NCBI RefSeq assembly: GCF_003101015.1 | Contig: NZ_CP029206.1 | Location: forward strand, 2,199,192-2,263,191 | Length of the DNA stretch: 64,000 nt | Direction of reading: 5' to 3' | From: Actinobacillus porcitonsillarum | GTDB lineage: Bacteria > Pseudomonadota > Gammaproteobacteria > Enterobacterales > Pasteurellaceae | Shown here: piece by piece, positions 40,130 through 49,343 of the stretch | Numbering within the stretch: the stretch's first letter is position 1 | Layout: the number at the start of each line of letters is the position of its first letter | The notes under the pieces: model-generated | The model's input: only the letters and a program-made list of their open reading frames with translations | The model's database searches: none | Told to the model about the DNA's origin: nothing | Position numbers and translations under genes: made by a program

Positions 40130-42025
40130 ATGCTTCCCGAATTAGGTTATTTTGCACTTCTATTGGCGGCAATGACTGCAACAAGCCAAGTCCTTTTTTC
40201 ACTATGGGGCGAGATCCGAAAATCTCCGTCTTTTTTAGCGTTAAATCCCTTTTTCACCTTACTTCAAGCGGTAGCTTGCGGGCTTTCTTTTGCTTGTTTA
40301 GCAAATGCTTTTCTGACGGATGATTTTTCTGTCATTTATGTTGCACAGCATTCCAATAGTCAATTACCTGATTTTTTCAAATTTGCAGCAAGCTGGGGTG
40401 GACACGAAGGTTCAATGCTCTTTTGGCTTACCGCTTTAACATTATGGTCTGGTGTTTTTTGCATTTTTTCACGAAAAATTGACCGCTTGTTTGCCAATCG
40501 AACATTAGCGATGTTAGCGTTGATCTCGCTTGGTTTTATGCTCTTTATCTTGTTGGTGTCTAACCCTTTTGAGCGCAGTTTCCCGCCGCCTCCGGAAGGA
40601 AGGGATCTCAATCCTATGTTGCAAGATGTGGGATTAATCTTCCACCCTCCGCTACTTTATTTAGGCTACGTTGGGTTTGCCGTCAGTTTTGCGATGGTAG
40701 TGGCAGGATTACTGTCCGGCATTTTTGATGCGGCAATCGCACGTTGGATTCGCCCTTGGGCAATGCTTTCGTGGGGCTTTTTAACTGCTGGTATCATTTT
40801 AGGTGCTTGGTGGGCATATTATGAACTCGGCTGGGGTGGTTGGTGGTTTTGGGATCCGGTTGAAAATGCCTCGCTTATGCCATGGCTTTTAGGTACTGCA
40901 CTTATTCACTCGTTAATTGTGAGCGAACAGCGTGGTATTTTTAATTATTGGACGATTTTACTTGCCATTTTTGCGTTTGCATTAAGTTTGCTCGGTACTT
41001 TTATCGTCCGCTCCGGTGTTTTAACCTCCGTTCACGCTTTTGCCGTTGATCCTGATCGCGGTATGGCGTTATTAATTTTGTTTTTTAGCCTAAGTTTTAT
41101 TGCCCTTGCACTTTTTGCATTAAAAACTAGGCTTTGGCAAGGGGAAGTTCGTTTCTTTTTGTGTTCAAAAGAAACGGCATTTTTACTGCTCAATGGTTTA
41201 TTTTCGGTGGCAACTTGCGTTGTTTTATTAGGGACTTTTTATCCTATGATCTTTACCGCAATGCAATGGGGATCAATATCCGTAGGCGCACCTTATTTTA
41301 ATACGCTGTTTATGCCACTTACATTGTTGTTGATGTGTGTGATGGGCATTGCTACGGTATTACGTTGGAAAAATGCTTCTAGTCGGGCTATTGTCAAAAA
41401 ATTGTGGTTATTGCCTGTGGCAATGTTGTTGGCATTAGGATTGATTTATCATACCATTTCTCAACATCACGTATTTCAAGTTGAAGTTTTACCAGCCGTG
41501 TTTATCACGTTAGCGATTTGGTTGATTTTAACGCATATCCCTTATTCGCAAACAATGTGGAAAATAAAACCGCTTGCGATGCGCTTAGCACATATAGGCT
41601 TTGCTGTTTGTATTATCGGCGCTATGATGAACAGTTATTATGGTGATGAAATCGGCGTTCGTTTGAAACCTCAACAAACGGCAACGTTAGCCGGCTTTGA
41701 GTTTAAATACCAAGATTATCAAGATGTGATTGGCGACAATTACACTGCTGAACGTGCCATTTTTACCATTGCAAAAGATAATCGCACGCTTGCTGAAGTA
41801 AAACCGGAGCGCCGTTATTACGATATTCGCACAATGACAATGGCTGAAGTCGGTTTATATCATCAAGGGCTGAATGATATTTATATTGTCATGGGAGATA
41901 AGTTCGGTAATTTAGAATATGCCTTTCGCTTACATTATAAACCTTATGTGGGAGCATTATGGCTTGGTGGTGTGATGATGATTTTTGCTGCTTTATTGGC
42001 GCTTTTAGGCTATCGGAAACGTTAA
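40130..42025 (+). CDS. Cytochrome c heme lyase subunit, CcmF/NrfE family
   Basis: Membrane heme lyase that attaches heme to apocytochromes c in the periplasm. 631 residues with about 15 helices. The WWD heme-handling motif GGWWFWDPVENASLMPW (near residue 237) is complete, and conserved histidines flank it (GGHEG, FHPP). No ccmABCDE genes precede it. Together with the following thiol oxidoreductase and separate NrfF- and NrfG-like genes, that suggests the nitrite-reductase-dedicated NrfE set, but CcmF cannot be excluded. A strong terminator upstream separates it from the receptor gene. Confidence 0.92.
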   Translation: MLPELGYFALLLAAMTATSQVLFSLWGEIRKSPSFLALNPFFTLLQAVACGLSFACLANAFLTDDFSVIYVAQHSNSQLPDFFKFAASWGGHEGSMLFWLTALTLWSGVFCIFSRKIDRLFANRTLAMLALISLGFMLFILLVSNPFERSFPPPPEGRDLNPMLQDVGLIFHPPLLYLGYVGFAVSFAMVVAGLLSGIFDAAIARWIRPWAMLSWGFLTAGIILGAWWAYYELGWGGWWFWDPVENASLMPWLLGTALIHSLIVSEQRGIFNYWTILLAIFAFALSLLGTFIVRSGVLTSVHAFAVDPDRGMALLILFFSLSFIALALFALKTRLWQGEVRFFLCSKETAFLLLNGLFSVATCVVLLGTFYPMIFTAMQWGSISVGAPYFNTLFMPLTLLLMCVMGIATVLRWKNASSRAIVKKLWLLPVAMLLALGLIYHTISQHHVFQVEVLPAVFITLAIWLILTHIPYSQTMWKIKPLAMRLAHIGFAVCIIGAMMNSYYGDEIGVRLKPQQTATLAGFEFKYQDYQDVIGDNYTAERAIFTIAKDNRTLAEVKPERRYYDIRTMTMAEVGLYHQGLNDIYIVMGDKFGNLEYAFRLHYKPYVGALWLGGVMMIFAALLALLGYRKR

Positions 42026-42035
42026 AGGAAGAGTA

Positions 42036-42569
42036 ATGAAAAAAGTATTATTGTTTATCCCTCTGTTTTTTTTGATCGGTATTGTTGCTTTTTTAACAGT
42101 ACCTTTAATGAATAAAGATGCGCTATCTCCCACAGAAGATTGGCAAGATAAGCCTTTTCCGGAATTTGTCGGTAAAAATTTGCTCGATCCTAATGCTAGA
42201 ATAACAAATTTGAGCTTGCCACAAGAGCCTTATATTTTGAATGTATGGGGAAGTTGGTGTACGTGGTGTATTAAAGAATTTCCAATTTTATTGAAATTAA
42301 AAGCCCAAGGTGTACCGATTGTCGGTTTAACTTATAGCGATCAACCAAATGATGCCCAAGAGGCTCTTAATCGTTGGGGAAACCCGTTTACGCTCGTGAT
42401 TGATGATTACGAAAAAGGATTTTTAATTCAGACCTTAAAAGTGTCTTCAGCACCTTCCAGTTATTTGATTGACAGACACGGGATCGTTCGCTATCAGCAA
42501 AAAGGCTATAATCCTGATTTTGAAAAAGATTTTCTACCTCGGTTAGAAGCCTTACGTAAAGCACCTTAA
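42036..42569 (+). CDS. dsbE: DsbE/CcmG-type thiol:disulfide interchange protein
   Basis: Membrane-anchored periplasmic thioredoxin-like protein that reduces the CXXCH cysteines of apocytochrome c before heme attachment. One N-terminal helix (residues 5-24), then the thioredoxin fold with active site WCTWC (near residue 78). The usual DsbE motif is WCPTC. The cis-Pro loop is SSAPSSYLID. 177 residues, normal. It begins 10 bp after the heme lyase gene. Confidence 0.93.
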   Translation: MKKVLLFIPLFFLIGIVAFLTVPLMNKDALSPTEDWQDKPFPEFVGKNLLDPNARITNLSLPQEPYILNVWGSWCTWCIKEFPILLKLKAQGVPIVGLTYSDQPNDAQEALNRWGNPFTLVIDDYEKGFLIQTLKVSSAPSSYLIDRHGIVRYQQKGYNPDFEKDFLPRLEALRKAP

Positions 42570-42591
42570 AAGGGAATAAAAGGAATAATAG

Positions 42592-43017
42592 ATGAAATTT
42601 TGGCAAAAAATACTCTTTTTTCTACCGCTTGTTTTTAATGTAGCGCAAGCCGAAATGGTAGATACTTTCCAATTTCATAATGAAGCCGATCGTATTCGTG
42701 CGGTGAATTTAGCCAAATCTTTACGTTGCCCACAATGCCAAAATCAAAACCTCGTGGAGTCTAATGCAACCACGGCTTATAAGCTACGTTTAGAAGTGTA
42801 TGAAATGGTTAATCAAGGGAAATCAGACCAAGAAATCATTGATACAATGACACAGCGTTTTGGGCATTTTGTGAATTATCAACCGCCGTTTAATCCACAA
42901 ACGTGGCTATTGTGGGGATTTCCGATAGGATTATTGGTGGTGCTTTTTTGGACGATTTTATGGCGAACCTATCATAAAAAACATGACCAACAGGCTGGGA
43001 AAAATGAAAACACGTGA
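42592..43017 (+). CDS. Cytochrome c maturation protein, CcmH/NrfF family
   Basis: Thiol oxidoreductase partner of the heme lyase. A signal peptide is cleaved near residue 20 (NVAQA), then comes the family motif LRCPQCQNQNL with its CXXC pair. One C-terminal helix (about 104-125) anchors it in the membrane. 141 residues, close to NrfF (127) and to the N-terminal half of E. coli CcmH (350), in which the TPR part is fused. Here the TPR part is a separate gene overlapping by 14 bases. Confidence 0.92.
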   Translation: MKFWQKILFFLPLVFNVAQAEMVDTFQFHNEADRIRAVNLAKSLRCPQCQNQNLVESNATTAYKLRLEVYEMVNQGKSDQEIIDTMTQRFGHFVNYQPPFNPQTWLLWGFPIGLLVVLFWTILWRTYHKKHDQQAGKNENT

Positions 43018-43750
43018 ACAATTAAATACAGAAACTTACCAACAAGCGGTTAAATTTGCACAATCTTTTGCCGAAGATCTTAAAACGGAATATCTGAATG
43101 AAGCAACAGCGCGTTATCAGTTTGAACAATCTTATAGCGAGCCTGTTTCGCAAAAAAAAGAGAAATTATCACCGCTTGTGATGTTATTGATGTTTGCTAT
43201 GTTACTTGTGATGAGTGGCGCAATTTACTGGCAATCCGGACGTTATCAGATTGTGCAAAAAGGCGAACAGATGCACCAAGCCTTTCAAGTCCAATTCGAT
43301 TTAGAACAAAAAGAGCAAAAAAATGAGCGCTACATTCTAAATTTGCAAGATCGTTTACGTCAAAACCCTAATGATGGTAACTTGTGGTATGAACTAGGGC
43401 AGGCTTATGCGCTAAATAACGATTTTACGTCAGCTTTAATTTGTTATGACAATGCGCAGAAGGTTTTAGGCGAAAAAGCTGCCATTTTAGGGGCAATGGC
43501 AACGGCAGATTACTATCAACATAAACAGACACTTACCGAGCAAGCCGAGCAGTGGATTGAAAAGGCATTAGCTTTAGATGCCAAAGAGGGTTCGAGTTTA
43601 TTGCTGCTTGCCTCAAATGCTTTTCGCAACAAAGATTACACAAAGGCAATTGATTATTGGCGGAAAGTGCTAGATAGCGAAAATGAATCCATTGACCGCC
43701 GAGCGGTAATTCAAAGCATTCAAATGGCGCGTCAAATGCAGTATAACTAA
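43004..43750 (+). CDS. TPR cytochrome c maturation protein, NrfG/CcmI-like
   Basis: Presents the apocytochrome to the heme lyase. 248 residues. After a cytoplasmic N terminus, one helix near residues 54-74 is followed by a periplasmic TPR domain (NLWYELGQAYALNNDFTSALICYDNAQ and later repeats) reaching the C terminus. The ATG at 43004 follows CTGGGA. An in-frame ATG at 42983 would add seven residues. NrfG has 198 residues and CcmI proteins about 400, so the length sits between the two. Confidence 0.88.
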   Translation: MKTREQLNTETYQQAVKFAQSFAEDLKTEYLNEATARYQFEQSYSEPVSQKKEKLSPLVMLLMFAMLLVMSGAIYWQSGRYQIVQKGEQMHQAFQVQFDLEQKEQKNERYILNLQDRLRQNPNDGNLWYELGQAYALNNDFTSALICYDNAQKVLGEKAAILGAMATADYYQHKQTLTEQAEQWIEKALALDAKEGSSLLLLASNAFRNKDYTKAIDYWRKVLDSENESIDRRAVIQSIQMARQMQYN

Positions 43751-43815
43751 TGGAATAGTAGACAATATAATTTCTAATTTTTTGGAAAGCTATACTTGTA
43801 TGCTATAAATAGCTA

Positions 43816-44238
43816 CTAAAATTTTGGCTCTCTTTCGTTCGCCACTTCAGCTTTTAATTTACCAATAAGACGTTCATTTGCGGGTGGGAACTGCCCTTCA
43901 TCCAATTCTGATTGTGCAATCCAAAAACCTTCTTGCCCTTCTCGTCCAAAAGGTTCGCCAACCCATTCTTCAATCAGATAAAAGAAAAATTCGATCACTT
44001 TTGTCGGATACTCAAAACTAAAATGTTCATAAGGGAAGGCGCTTAATACTTGAATGCCAATTTCTTCTTCTAATTCTCTTGCGACCGCTTCTTCTGGTGT
44101 CTCACCTGGATCGACCTTACCACCAGGGAATTCCAATGCTTGAGCAAAATCTTGCCCTTCTAAGCGTTGTGTGAGATAAATTTGCCCAAATTCATTGCGA
44201 ATAATCCCTGCTGCAACTTGAACAATGGGTTTAGACAT
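43816..44238 (-). CDS. mutT: 8-oxo-dGTP diphosphatase MutT
   Basis: Removes oxidised dGTP from the nucleotide pool. 140 residues with the complete Nudix box GGKVDPGET...RELEEEIGI (residues 38-60). AGGAAG lies seven bases before the ATG at 44238. The longer frame to 44313 lacks a ribosome site and overlaps the upstream gene. In enterobacteria mutT follows secA directly; here one gene intervenes, and mutT overlaps that gene's stop by eight bases. Confidence 0.93.
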   Translation of the reverse strand: MSKPIVQVAAGIIRNEFGQIYLTQRLEGQDFAQALEFPGGKVDPGETPEEAVARELEEEIGIQVLSAFPYEHFSFEYPTKVIEFFFYLIEEWVGEPFGREGQEGFWIAQSELDEGQFPPANERLIGKLKAEVANEREPKF

Positions 44239-45421
44239 ATTGTGCTTCCTGTATATATTGGTTAAGTTGTTGGTAAATCGTTGAGATAACATTATCCCAG
44301 GTTTGACTTTCATTTTGTCGAAAGAGTTTTACACTGTTATACCAAGGACTTTCGTTTCGATCAAGTAGCCAACGAAAATCAGGGTGGTAACTCAGCATAA
44401 TCCACGTTGGTTTTCCCATTGCTGCGGCCAAATGCGCAACAGAGGTATCAACACTAATGACCAAATCCATTTGTGCAATTAACGCAGCAGTATCAGAAAA
44501 ATCATGTAACTCGTTATGCCAAAAATAAAGGGAACCGTAACGCTGCGCTTGATTAAGATCTTGCTCAGTTACCACCTTTTGCAAACAATGAAACTCTGCC
44601 TCAAGTTGAAATAATTGGGCAAAACGTTCAAATGAAAGGCTACGAATATGATCGCGATCATGCTTTACTGAACCAGACCACACTACGCCAATTTTAGGGC
44701 GTTTACAAGCGGTTATTTTCCTCTGCCATTTTGCTAAATCATTAGGAAGAGCTTGTAAATAAGCCTCAGGAGACGGAATGTTTTCTAATGTTGTGCCAAA
44801 GTAATGCGGTAAGCTCATCATTGAAACATAATAGCTAAGATTACTAATGCTACTGCCATTTGCGGCACTTTCCACGCCATAACGGGCTAAATTAGCGTTT
44901 AGGAGTTCTTCCAATGGTTGATGATTAACCACAACCACATTCAAACCTCGTTTTTTTGCTTCAATAGCGTAACGAACAAATTGAATATTGTCGCCCAAAC
45001 CTTGTTCTGCATAAATGAGTAAACGAGCTTGCCCTATCTCTTCCCCAGTCCAACGAGGAATCGGCCAACCTGGATCTTGGAAAGTAGCAACATCTGTTTT
45101 AAAGCGCCATTCATAGGCTGCCCACCCCTCTGGGTAGCGTCCTAATGCATTCAAAATAAATGCTTTATTACACCACCCCATTGCAAAATCAGGTACAAGC
45201 GCTAAGCAACGTTCTTCTTCCTTTAAAGCAAGCTCATATAATCCGAGATGTTTAAGTAAATCTGAACGATTATGTATTGCGGCAATATGTTCCGGATAAT
45301 CAATCAAAAAGCGGTCAAATTGTTTGAGCAATGTCCACATTTTCGCAGGCGAATCTGCTTCATTTCGCCATTGCATAAGTTGCTGAAATCGTTGTTCTAA
45401 TGTTTGTTCTGCTGTATTCAT
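44231..45421 (-). CDS. TPR protein with glycosyltransferase-like C-terminal domain
   Basis: 396 residues from the ATG at 45421 (a TTG at 45433 is also in frame; no good ribosome site for either). Residues 1-125 hold TPR-like helices (LGLYELALKEEERCLALVPDF, ALGRYPEGWAAYEWR). Residues 140-396 resemble a GT-B glycosyltransferase of the heptosyltransferase/GT41-like sort, with YAEQGLGDNIQFVRY, PKIGVVWSGS and the nucleotide-sugar site ISVDTSVAHLAAAMGKPTW. A surface glycan or protein glycosylation role is plausible; the acceptor is unknown. Lies between secA and mutT. Confidence 0.83.
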   Translation of the reverse strand: MNTAEQTLEQRFQQLMQWRNEADSPAKMWTLLKQFDRFLIDYPEHIAAIHNRSDLLKHLGLYELALKEEERCLALVPDFAMGWCNKAFILNALGRYPEGWAAYEWRFKTDVATFQDPGWPIPRWTGEEIGQARLLIYAEQGLGDNIQFVRYAIEAKKRGLNVVVVNHQPLEELLNANLARYGVESAANGSSISNLSYYVSMMSLPHYFGTTLENIPSPEAYLQALPNDLAKWQRKITACKRPKIGVVWSGSVKHDRDHIRSLSFERFAQLFQLEAEFHCLQKVVTEQDLNQAQRYGSLYFWHNELHDFSDTAALIAQMDLVISVDTSVAHLAAAMGKPTWIMLSYHPDFRWLLDRNESPWYNSVKLFRQNESQTWDNVISTIYQQLNQYIQEAQYV

Positions 45422-45433
45422 AAGATAAAACAA

Positions 45434-45469
45434 CGGTTCGATTTCGCAAAAAAGAGAAAAATCGAACCG
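45434..45469 (-). terminator. Hairpin after secA, uptake-signal-like
   Basis: CGGTTCGATTT and AAATCGAACCG form a perfect 11-bp stem with a 14-base loop, 21 bp beyond the secA stop. GCGGTTCGATTTTT on the minus strand resembles a degenerate uptake signal, and a T-rich stretch follows within the loop. Termination may be partial because the next gene starts at once. Confidence 0.5.
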
Positions 45470-45489
45470 CTTATTCTGTTTACTGATTG

Positions 45490-48198
45490 TTACGCATATT
45501 TCGCTTTGCTGCCATGGCAGTGTTTATATTTCTTACCAGAACCACAAGGGCAAGGATCATTACGACCGATATTTAAATTTGCCAATTGCTCTTCTGTTAA
45601 GTTTTCTAACTGCTCTTCTTCAGCAGAAGTTTCATAGTGAGAAGCCTCTGCCTGTGCTGCTTCTGCTTGTTGACGCTGAGCTTCTTCCACTTCTTCCTGA
45701 CTACGTACTTGGATACGACTTAAAACACTAATAACGTTCATTTTTAAGTGATCCAACATTTCAGTGAACATTGCGAAAGATTCTTTCTTATATTCATTTT
45801 TCGGATCTTTTTGACCATAACTGCGTAAATGAATCCCTTTACGTAAGTAATCCATCGCTGAAAGATGTTCTTTCCAAAGCTCATCAAGGGTTTGTAATAC
45901 GATGCCTTTTTCAAAATTACGCATCACTTCTGTGCCAACAATCGCTTCTTTCGCTTGGTATTCTTCTTTCGCAAGATTAATAATACGTTCACGTAATGTT
46001 TCTTCGTGAAGATCATTTTCTTCTTCTAACCAATGTTTAACCGGTAATTTCATGCCAAATTGGCGTTCTAAGCGTTGCTCTAAACCTTCAATATCCCACA
46101 TCTCTTCAATAGATTGCGGTGGAATATATTGGTCAATCACGCTGTTAAATACATCATCACGAATCGTGTTGATCATTGGCGAAACATCATCTGTTTCAAG
46201 TAAGTAGTTACGTTGCTCGTAAATAACTTTACGCTGTTCATTAGCCACATCATCGTATTGAAGAAGATGTTTACGACCATCAAAGTTGTGCGCTTCTACT
46301 TTCGCTTGTGCAGATGCAATCACTTTCGTTAATAATTTTGACTCCATCGCTTCGCCTTCTTCTGTAAAGGCTTTACGCATCATATTGAGCTTACCTTCGT
46401 TGAGGTAAATACGCATTAACGCATCATCAAGTGAGAGGTAGAAACGTGATGAACCTGGGTCGCCTTGACGGCCTGAACGACCACGTAACTGGTTGTCGAT
46501 ACGGCGAGATTCATGGCGTTCTGTACCGATAATATGTAAACCGCCGGCAGCCATTACGATATCGTAACGTTCTTTCCAAGCTGCTTTAATCGCTTCAATT
46601 TGCTCTTCAGTTGGGTTCTCAAGTTTCGCAATTTCGGCTTTCCAGTTACCACCTAAGACAATATCCGTACCACGACCAGCCATATTGGTGGCGATAGTTA
46701 CCGCTCCCGGTAAGCCTGCATCGGCAACAATTTCAGCTTCTTGAGCGTGGAATTTCGCATTTAATACGTTATGAGCAATACCTGCTTTGGTTAATTCTTC
46801 AGAAAGTAGCTCTGATTTTTCCACCGATGCCGTACCCACGAGTACAGGCTGATTACGCTCAATACATTCGCGAATATCTTTAATGATAGCGGCAAATTTT
46901 TCCGGCTCGCTCTTAAACATTAAATCAGTATGATCTTTACGTAACACGGGTTTGTTCGTTGGAATAACCACCGTATTTAAACCATAAATTTGTTGGAATT
47001 CAAAGGCTTCCGTATCTGCTGTTCCCGTCATACCTGCTAATTTTTCATAAAGACGGAAATAGTTTTGGTAAGTGATTGAAGCCACTGTTTGGTTTTCGCC
47101 TTGAATGTTCACACCTTCTTTTGCTTCAATGGCTTGATGTAAACCATCAGACCAACGGCGCCCTGCCATGGTACGACCGGTATGTTCGTCAATAATTACG
47201 ATTTCGCCATTTTGAATAATGTAATCAACATTTTTCTCAAATAATTTATGTGCACGAAGTGCTGCGTAAGTGTGGTGTAATAATGAAATACGTGCAGGTT
47301 GATATAAACTCTCCCCTTCCTGCATTAAACCCATTTGAGTTAAGATTTTTTCAACCTTAACCATACCACGCTCGGTTAAATGCGCTTGTTTGTTTTTAAG
47401 ATCAAGGGTGTAGTCGCCTTCGCCAGTATATTCTTCACTGTCTTCTTTTTCTTGGAAAACTAAATGTGGAATAACCTGATCAATCGCTTGATAAATTTGT
47501 GTCGCATCTTCTGAAGGACCTGAAATAATCAACGGTGTACGGGCTTCGTCAATTAAGATAGAGTCCACTTCATCCACTAAGGCATAATGTAACTCACGTT
47601 GGAAGCGGTCATTTTTATCGTGTGCAAGGTTATCACGTAAATAATCGAAGCCTAATTCGCTGTTTGTTGAGTAGGTAATATCCGCACGGTATGCTACACG
47701 TTTCTCTTCAGGTGCCATACCCGGTACGTTTACGCCAACCGTTAAACCTAAAAACTCAAAGAGTGGACGGTTAGTTTCAGCATCACGGCGAGCAAGATAA
47801 TCGTTTACAGTAACGACATGCACACCTTTACCCGTTAAAGCATTTAAATAGCACGGTAATGTTGCAGTTAAAGTTTTACCTTCCCCTGTACGCATTTCTG
47901 CGATGTTACGTTCTGTTAAAACCATACCACCAATTAACTGCACATCAAAATGGCGCATACCCATAACACGCTTACTTGCTTCACGAACGGTAGCAAATGC
48001 TTCCGGTAACATCGCCGCAAGCGTTTCGCCATTCGCTAAACGTTGTTTAAATTCAGCGGTTTTGCCTTGTAATTCTGTATCCGTTAATTTTTCAAATTCC
48101 GGTTCTAATTTATTGATTTTATTAACTGTTTTTCTTAAACGTTTTAATGTGCGATCATTACTTGAGCCGAAAATAGCGGTTAAAATTTTTGAAATCAT
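45490..48198 (-). CDS. secA: Protein translocase ATPase SecA
   Basis: Motor of the Sec pathway, driving secretory proteins through SecYEG. 902 residues (E. coli 901). Walker A is MRTGEGKT near residue 102-109 and the [11 protein letters not shown] helicase motif near 207. Further motifs are [15 protein letters not shown] and [13 protein letters not shown]. The C-terminal zinc-binding tail [14 protein letters not shown] binds SecB. AAAGGA precedes the ATG at 48198. It lies 259 bp downstream of a SecM-like leader gene on the same strand. Confidence 0.98.
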   Translation of the reverse strand: MISKILTAIFGSSNDRTLKRLRKTVNKINKLEPEFEKLTDTELQGKTAEFKQRLANGETLAAMLPEAFATVREASKRVMGMRHFDVQLIGGMVLTERNIAEMRTGEGKTLTATLPCYLNALTGKGVHVVTVNDYLARRDAETNRPLFEFLGLTVGVNVPGMAPEEKRVAYRADITYSTNSELGFDYLRDNLAHDKNDRFQRELHYALVDEVDSILIDEARTPLIISGPSEDATQIYQAIDQVIPHLVFQEKEDSEEYTGEGDYTLDLKNKQAHLTERGMVKVEKILTQMGLMQEGESLYQPARISLLHHTYAALRAHKLFEKNVDYIIQNGEIVIIDEHTGRTMAGRRWSDGLHQAIEAKEGVNIQGENQTVASITYQNYFRLYEKLAGMTGTADTEAFEFQQIYGLNTVVIPTNKPVLRKDHTDLMFKSEPEKFAAIIKDIRECIERNQPVLVGTASVEKSELLSEELTKAGIAHNVLNAKFHAQEAEIVADAGLPGAVTIATNMAGRGTDIVLGGNWKAEIAKLENPTEEQIEAIKAAWKERYDIVMAAGGLHIIGTERHESRRIDNQLRGRSGRQGDPGSSRFYLSLDDALMRIYLNEGKLNMMRKAFTEEGEAMESKLLTKVIASAQAKVEAHNFDGRKHLLQYDDVANEQRKVIYEQRNYLLETDDVSPMINTIRDDVFNSVIDQYIPPQSIEEMWDIEGLEQRLERQFGMKLPVKHWLEEENDLHEETLRERIINLAKEEYQAKEAIVGTEVMRNFEKGIVLQTLDELWKEHLSAMDYLRKGIHLRSYGQKDPKNEYKKESFAMFTEMLDHLKMNVISVLSRIQVRSQEEVEEAQRQQAEAAQAEASHYETSAEEEQLENLTEEQLANLNIGRNDPCPCGSGKKYKHCHGSKAKYA

Positions 48199-48307
48199 TG
48201 AGTATCCTTTGTAAATCTTAATAAATTATTTTGTTGCAGGCAGAACATTCTAACGTCCTACCTTTAAGGTAAATCCAGTATGATGCATCGACTATTAAGA
48301 AGACAAT

Positions 48308-48387
48308 GTAGGGATGCCACGCTGGCATCCAACCATTTTAGTATTATGGAAAGTTTATATTCACGGGCGCCAGCGTGGCGCCCCTAC
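48308..48387. repeat. GTAGG-type paired hairpin element 5, between secM and secA
   Basis: Arms at 48308-48330 and 48365-48387 are each a GTAGG-led hairpin with the shared core GCCA-CGC-TGGC. They differ at four positions that form two stacked base pairs: GGATGCCA / TGGCATCC against GGGCGCCA / TGGCGCCC. It occupies about a third of the secM-secA spacer and is transcribed into the leader of secA. Confidence 0.8.
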
Positions 48388-48457
48388 TGCACTCTTTACA
48401 ATATGAAAAGAGATTAAATTCATACATTTGTTACATCATACTGGGTAAATAAGTCAC

Positions 48458-48772
48458 TTAAGAAAACACCGGACCGGCACGAATAGGCTGATTAGGATTG
48501 CCGTCAAAATAATAAGATTTTGCAAAAAATTCTGTAAAAACAACCGCTTGTTGTACTAATACAGGAGATTCTTGCTTAAGTTCGGAAAGAAAAAAGATAT
48601 GCTGTTCTTGCTCGCATTCTTTAACAGAATAAGCCACAAGAGATTGATTGATAACGGTTGGTTCACATTCCACCGTTTGCGCCTGAATTTCAGGTAACGC
48701 AAAAATCGCAAGTATTCCGAGGAAAAATTGCGATAAAAATGGTTTACGATGAAAGTGTTTAAATAAATACAT
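48458..48772 (-). CDS. secM: SecM-like secretion monitor, short Pasteurellaceae form with arrest motif
   Basis: Secreted leader peptide expected to stall its own ribosome and so raise secA translation when export is slow. 104 residues from the ATG at 48772, against 170 in E. coli SecM. A basic N terminus and a hydrophobic stretch end at IQA-QT (cleavage near residue 31). The C terminus reads NQPIRAGPVFS. The IRAGP core equals the E. coli arrest end (GIRAGP), and the critical proline is residue 101, three residues before the stop. Upstream residues F150/W155/I156 of E. coli SecM have no clear match (FFAKSYYFDGN here). Located directly upstream of secA on the same strand. Confidence 0.85.
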   Translation of the reverse strand: MYLFKHFHRKPFLSQFFLGILAIFALPEIQAQTVECEPTVINQSLVAYSVKECEQEQHIFFLSELKQESPVLVQQAVVFTEFFAKSYYFDGNPNQPIRAGPVFS

Positions 48773-48872
48773 GCTCAATATCGTTAAAAATCTCTGGCGC
48801 GATTATACGTGAAATTCACAATAATAGCCAAAATATTGCGGTCAAGTTATGTAAAATCAAGTGAAGATAGGC

Positions 48873-49259
48873 TTATTTTGTCAATCCCTTTAAGATAGAG
48901 CAATCTGGGCTATCATTGCCACAACAACTTTTACTCCAGCTTTTCAGCAAAGAAAGCATATTCTGCAAATCTTGAATTTTTTGTTCCAACTCCACAATAT
49001 GCTGTTCAGTGATCTGTTTCACTTCACGACTTGTTCGGCTTGGATTATCATTTAAAGCTAATAAGACCATAATTTGTGCCAAAGAAAAGCCGACTTTACG
49101 TGCATTATAAATAAAGCGCAGCTGTGCTAAATCTCTCTCCGAATAAATACGATACCCTGCCTCTGAACGGTGTGCTTCAGGCAATAAACCTGCTTTTTCA
49201 TAATCTCGAATTTGCTTGGCTGAAAGCCCTGTTTGTTTCGCAGCTTGACTAATATTCAT
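48873..49259 (-). CDS. cueR: Copper-responsive MerR-family regulator CueR
   Basis: Activates copper export genes when Cu(I) binds. 128 residues. The MerR helix-turn-helix occupies residues 1-70 (NISQAAKQTGLSAKQIRDYEKAGLL) and a dimerisation helix about 80-108. The metal loop has Cys112 and Cys120 in CCGNDSPDC, the same positions and spacing as E. coli CueR. It is transcribed divergently from copZ-copA, whose promoter carries its predicted operator. Confidence 0.94.
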   Translation of the reverse strand: MNISQAAKQTGLSAKQIRDYEKAGLLPEAHRSEAGYRIYSERDLAQLRFIYNARKVGFSLAQIMVLLALNDNPSRTSREVKQITEQHIVELEQKIQDLQNMLSLLKSWSKSCCGNDSPDCSILKGLTK

Positions 49260-49266
49260 TTTTTAC

Positions 49267-49297
49267 TTGACCTTAACCTAGTGTTAAGGTTTAGCAT
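49267..49297 (+). promoter_or_regulatory. CueR-type promoter and operator for copZ-copA
   Basis: TTGACC (-35, 49267-49272) and TAGCAT (-10, 49292-49297) are separated by 19 bp, the over-long spacing characteristic of MerR-family activation. Within it the dyad ACCTTAAC-N5-GTTAAGGT (49270-49290) is perfect, as expected for CueR binding. Confidence 0.85.
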
Positions 49298-49343
49298 ACA
49301 CAACAAATCTCAGTTTGTCATTTTTTATTATGAGGAGTTTACG

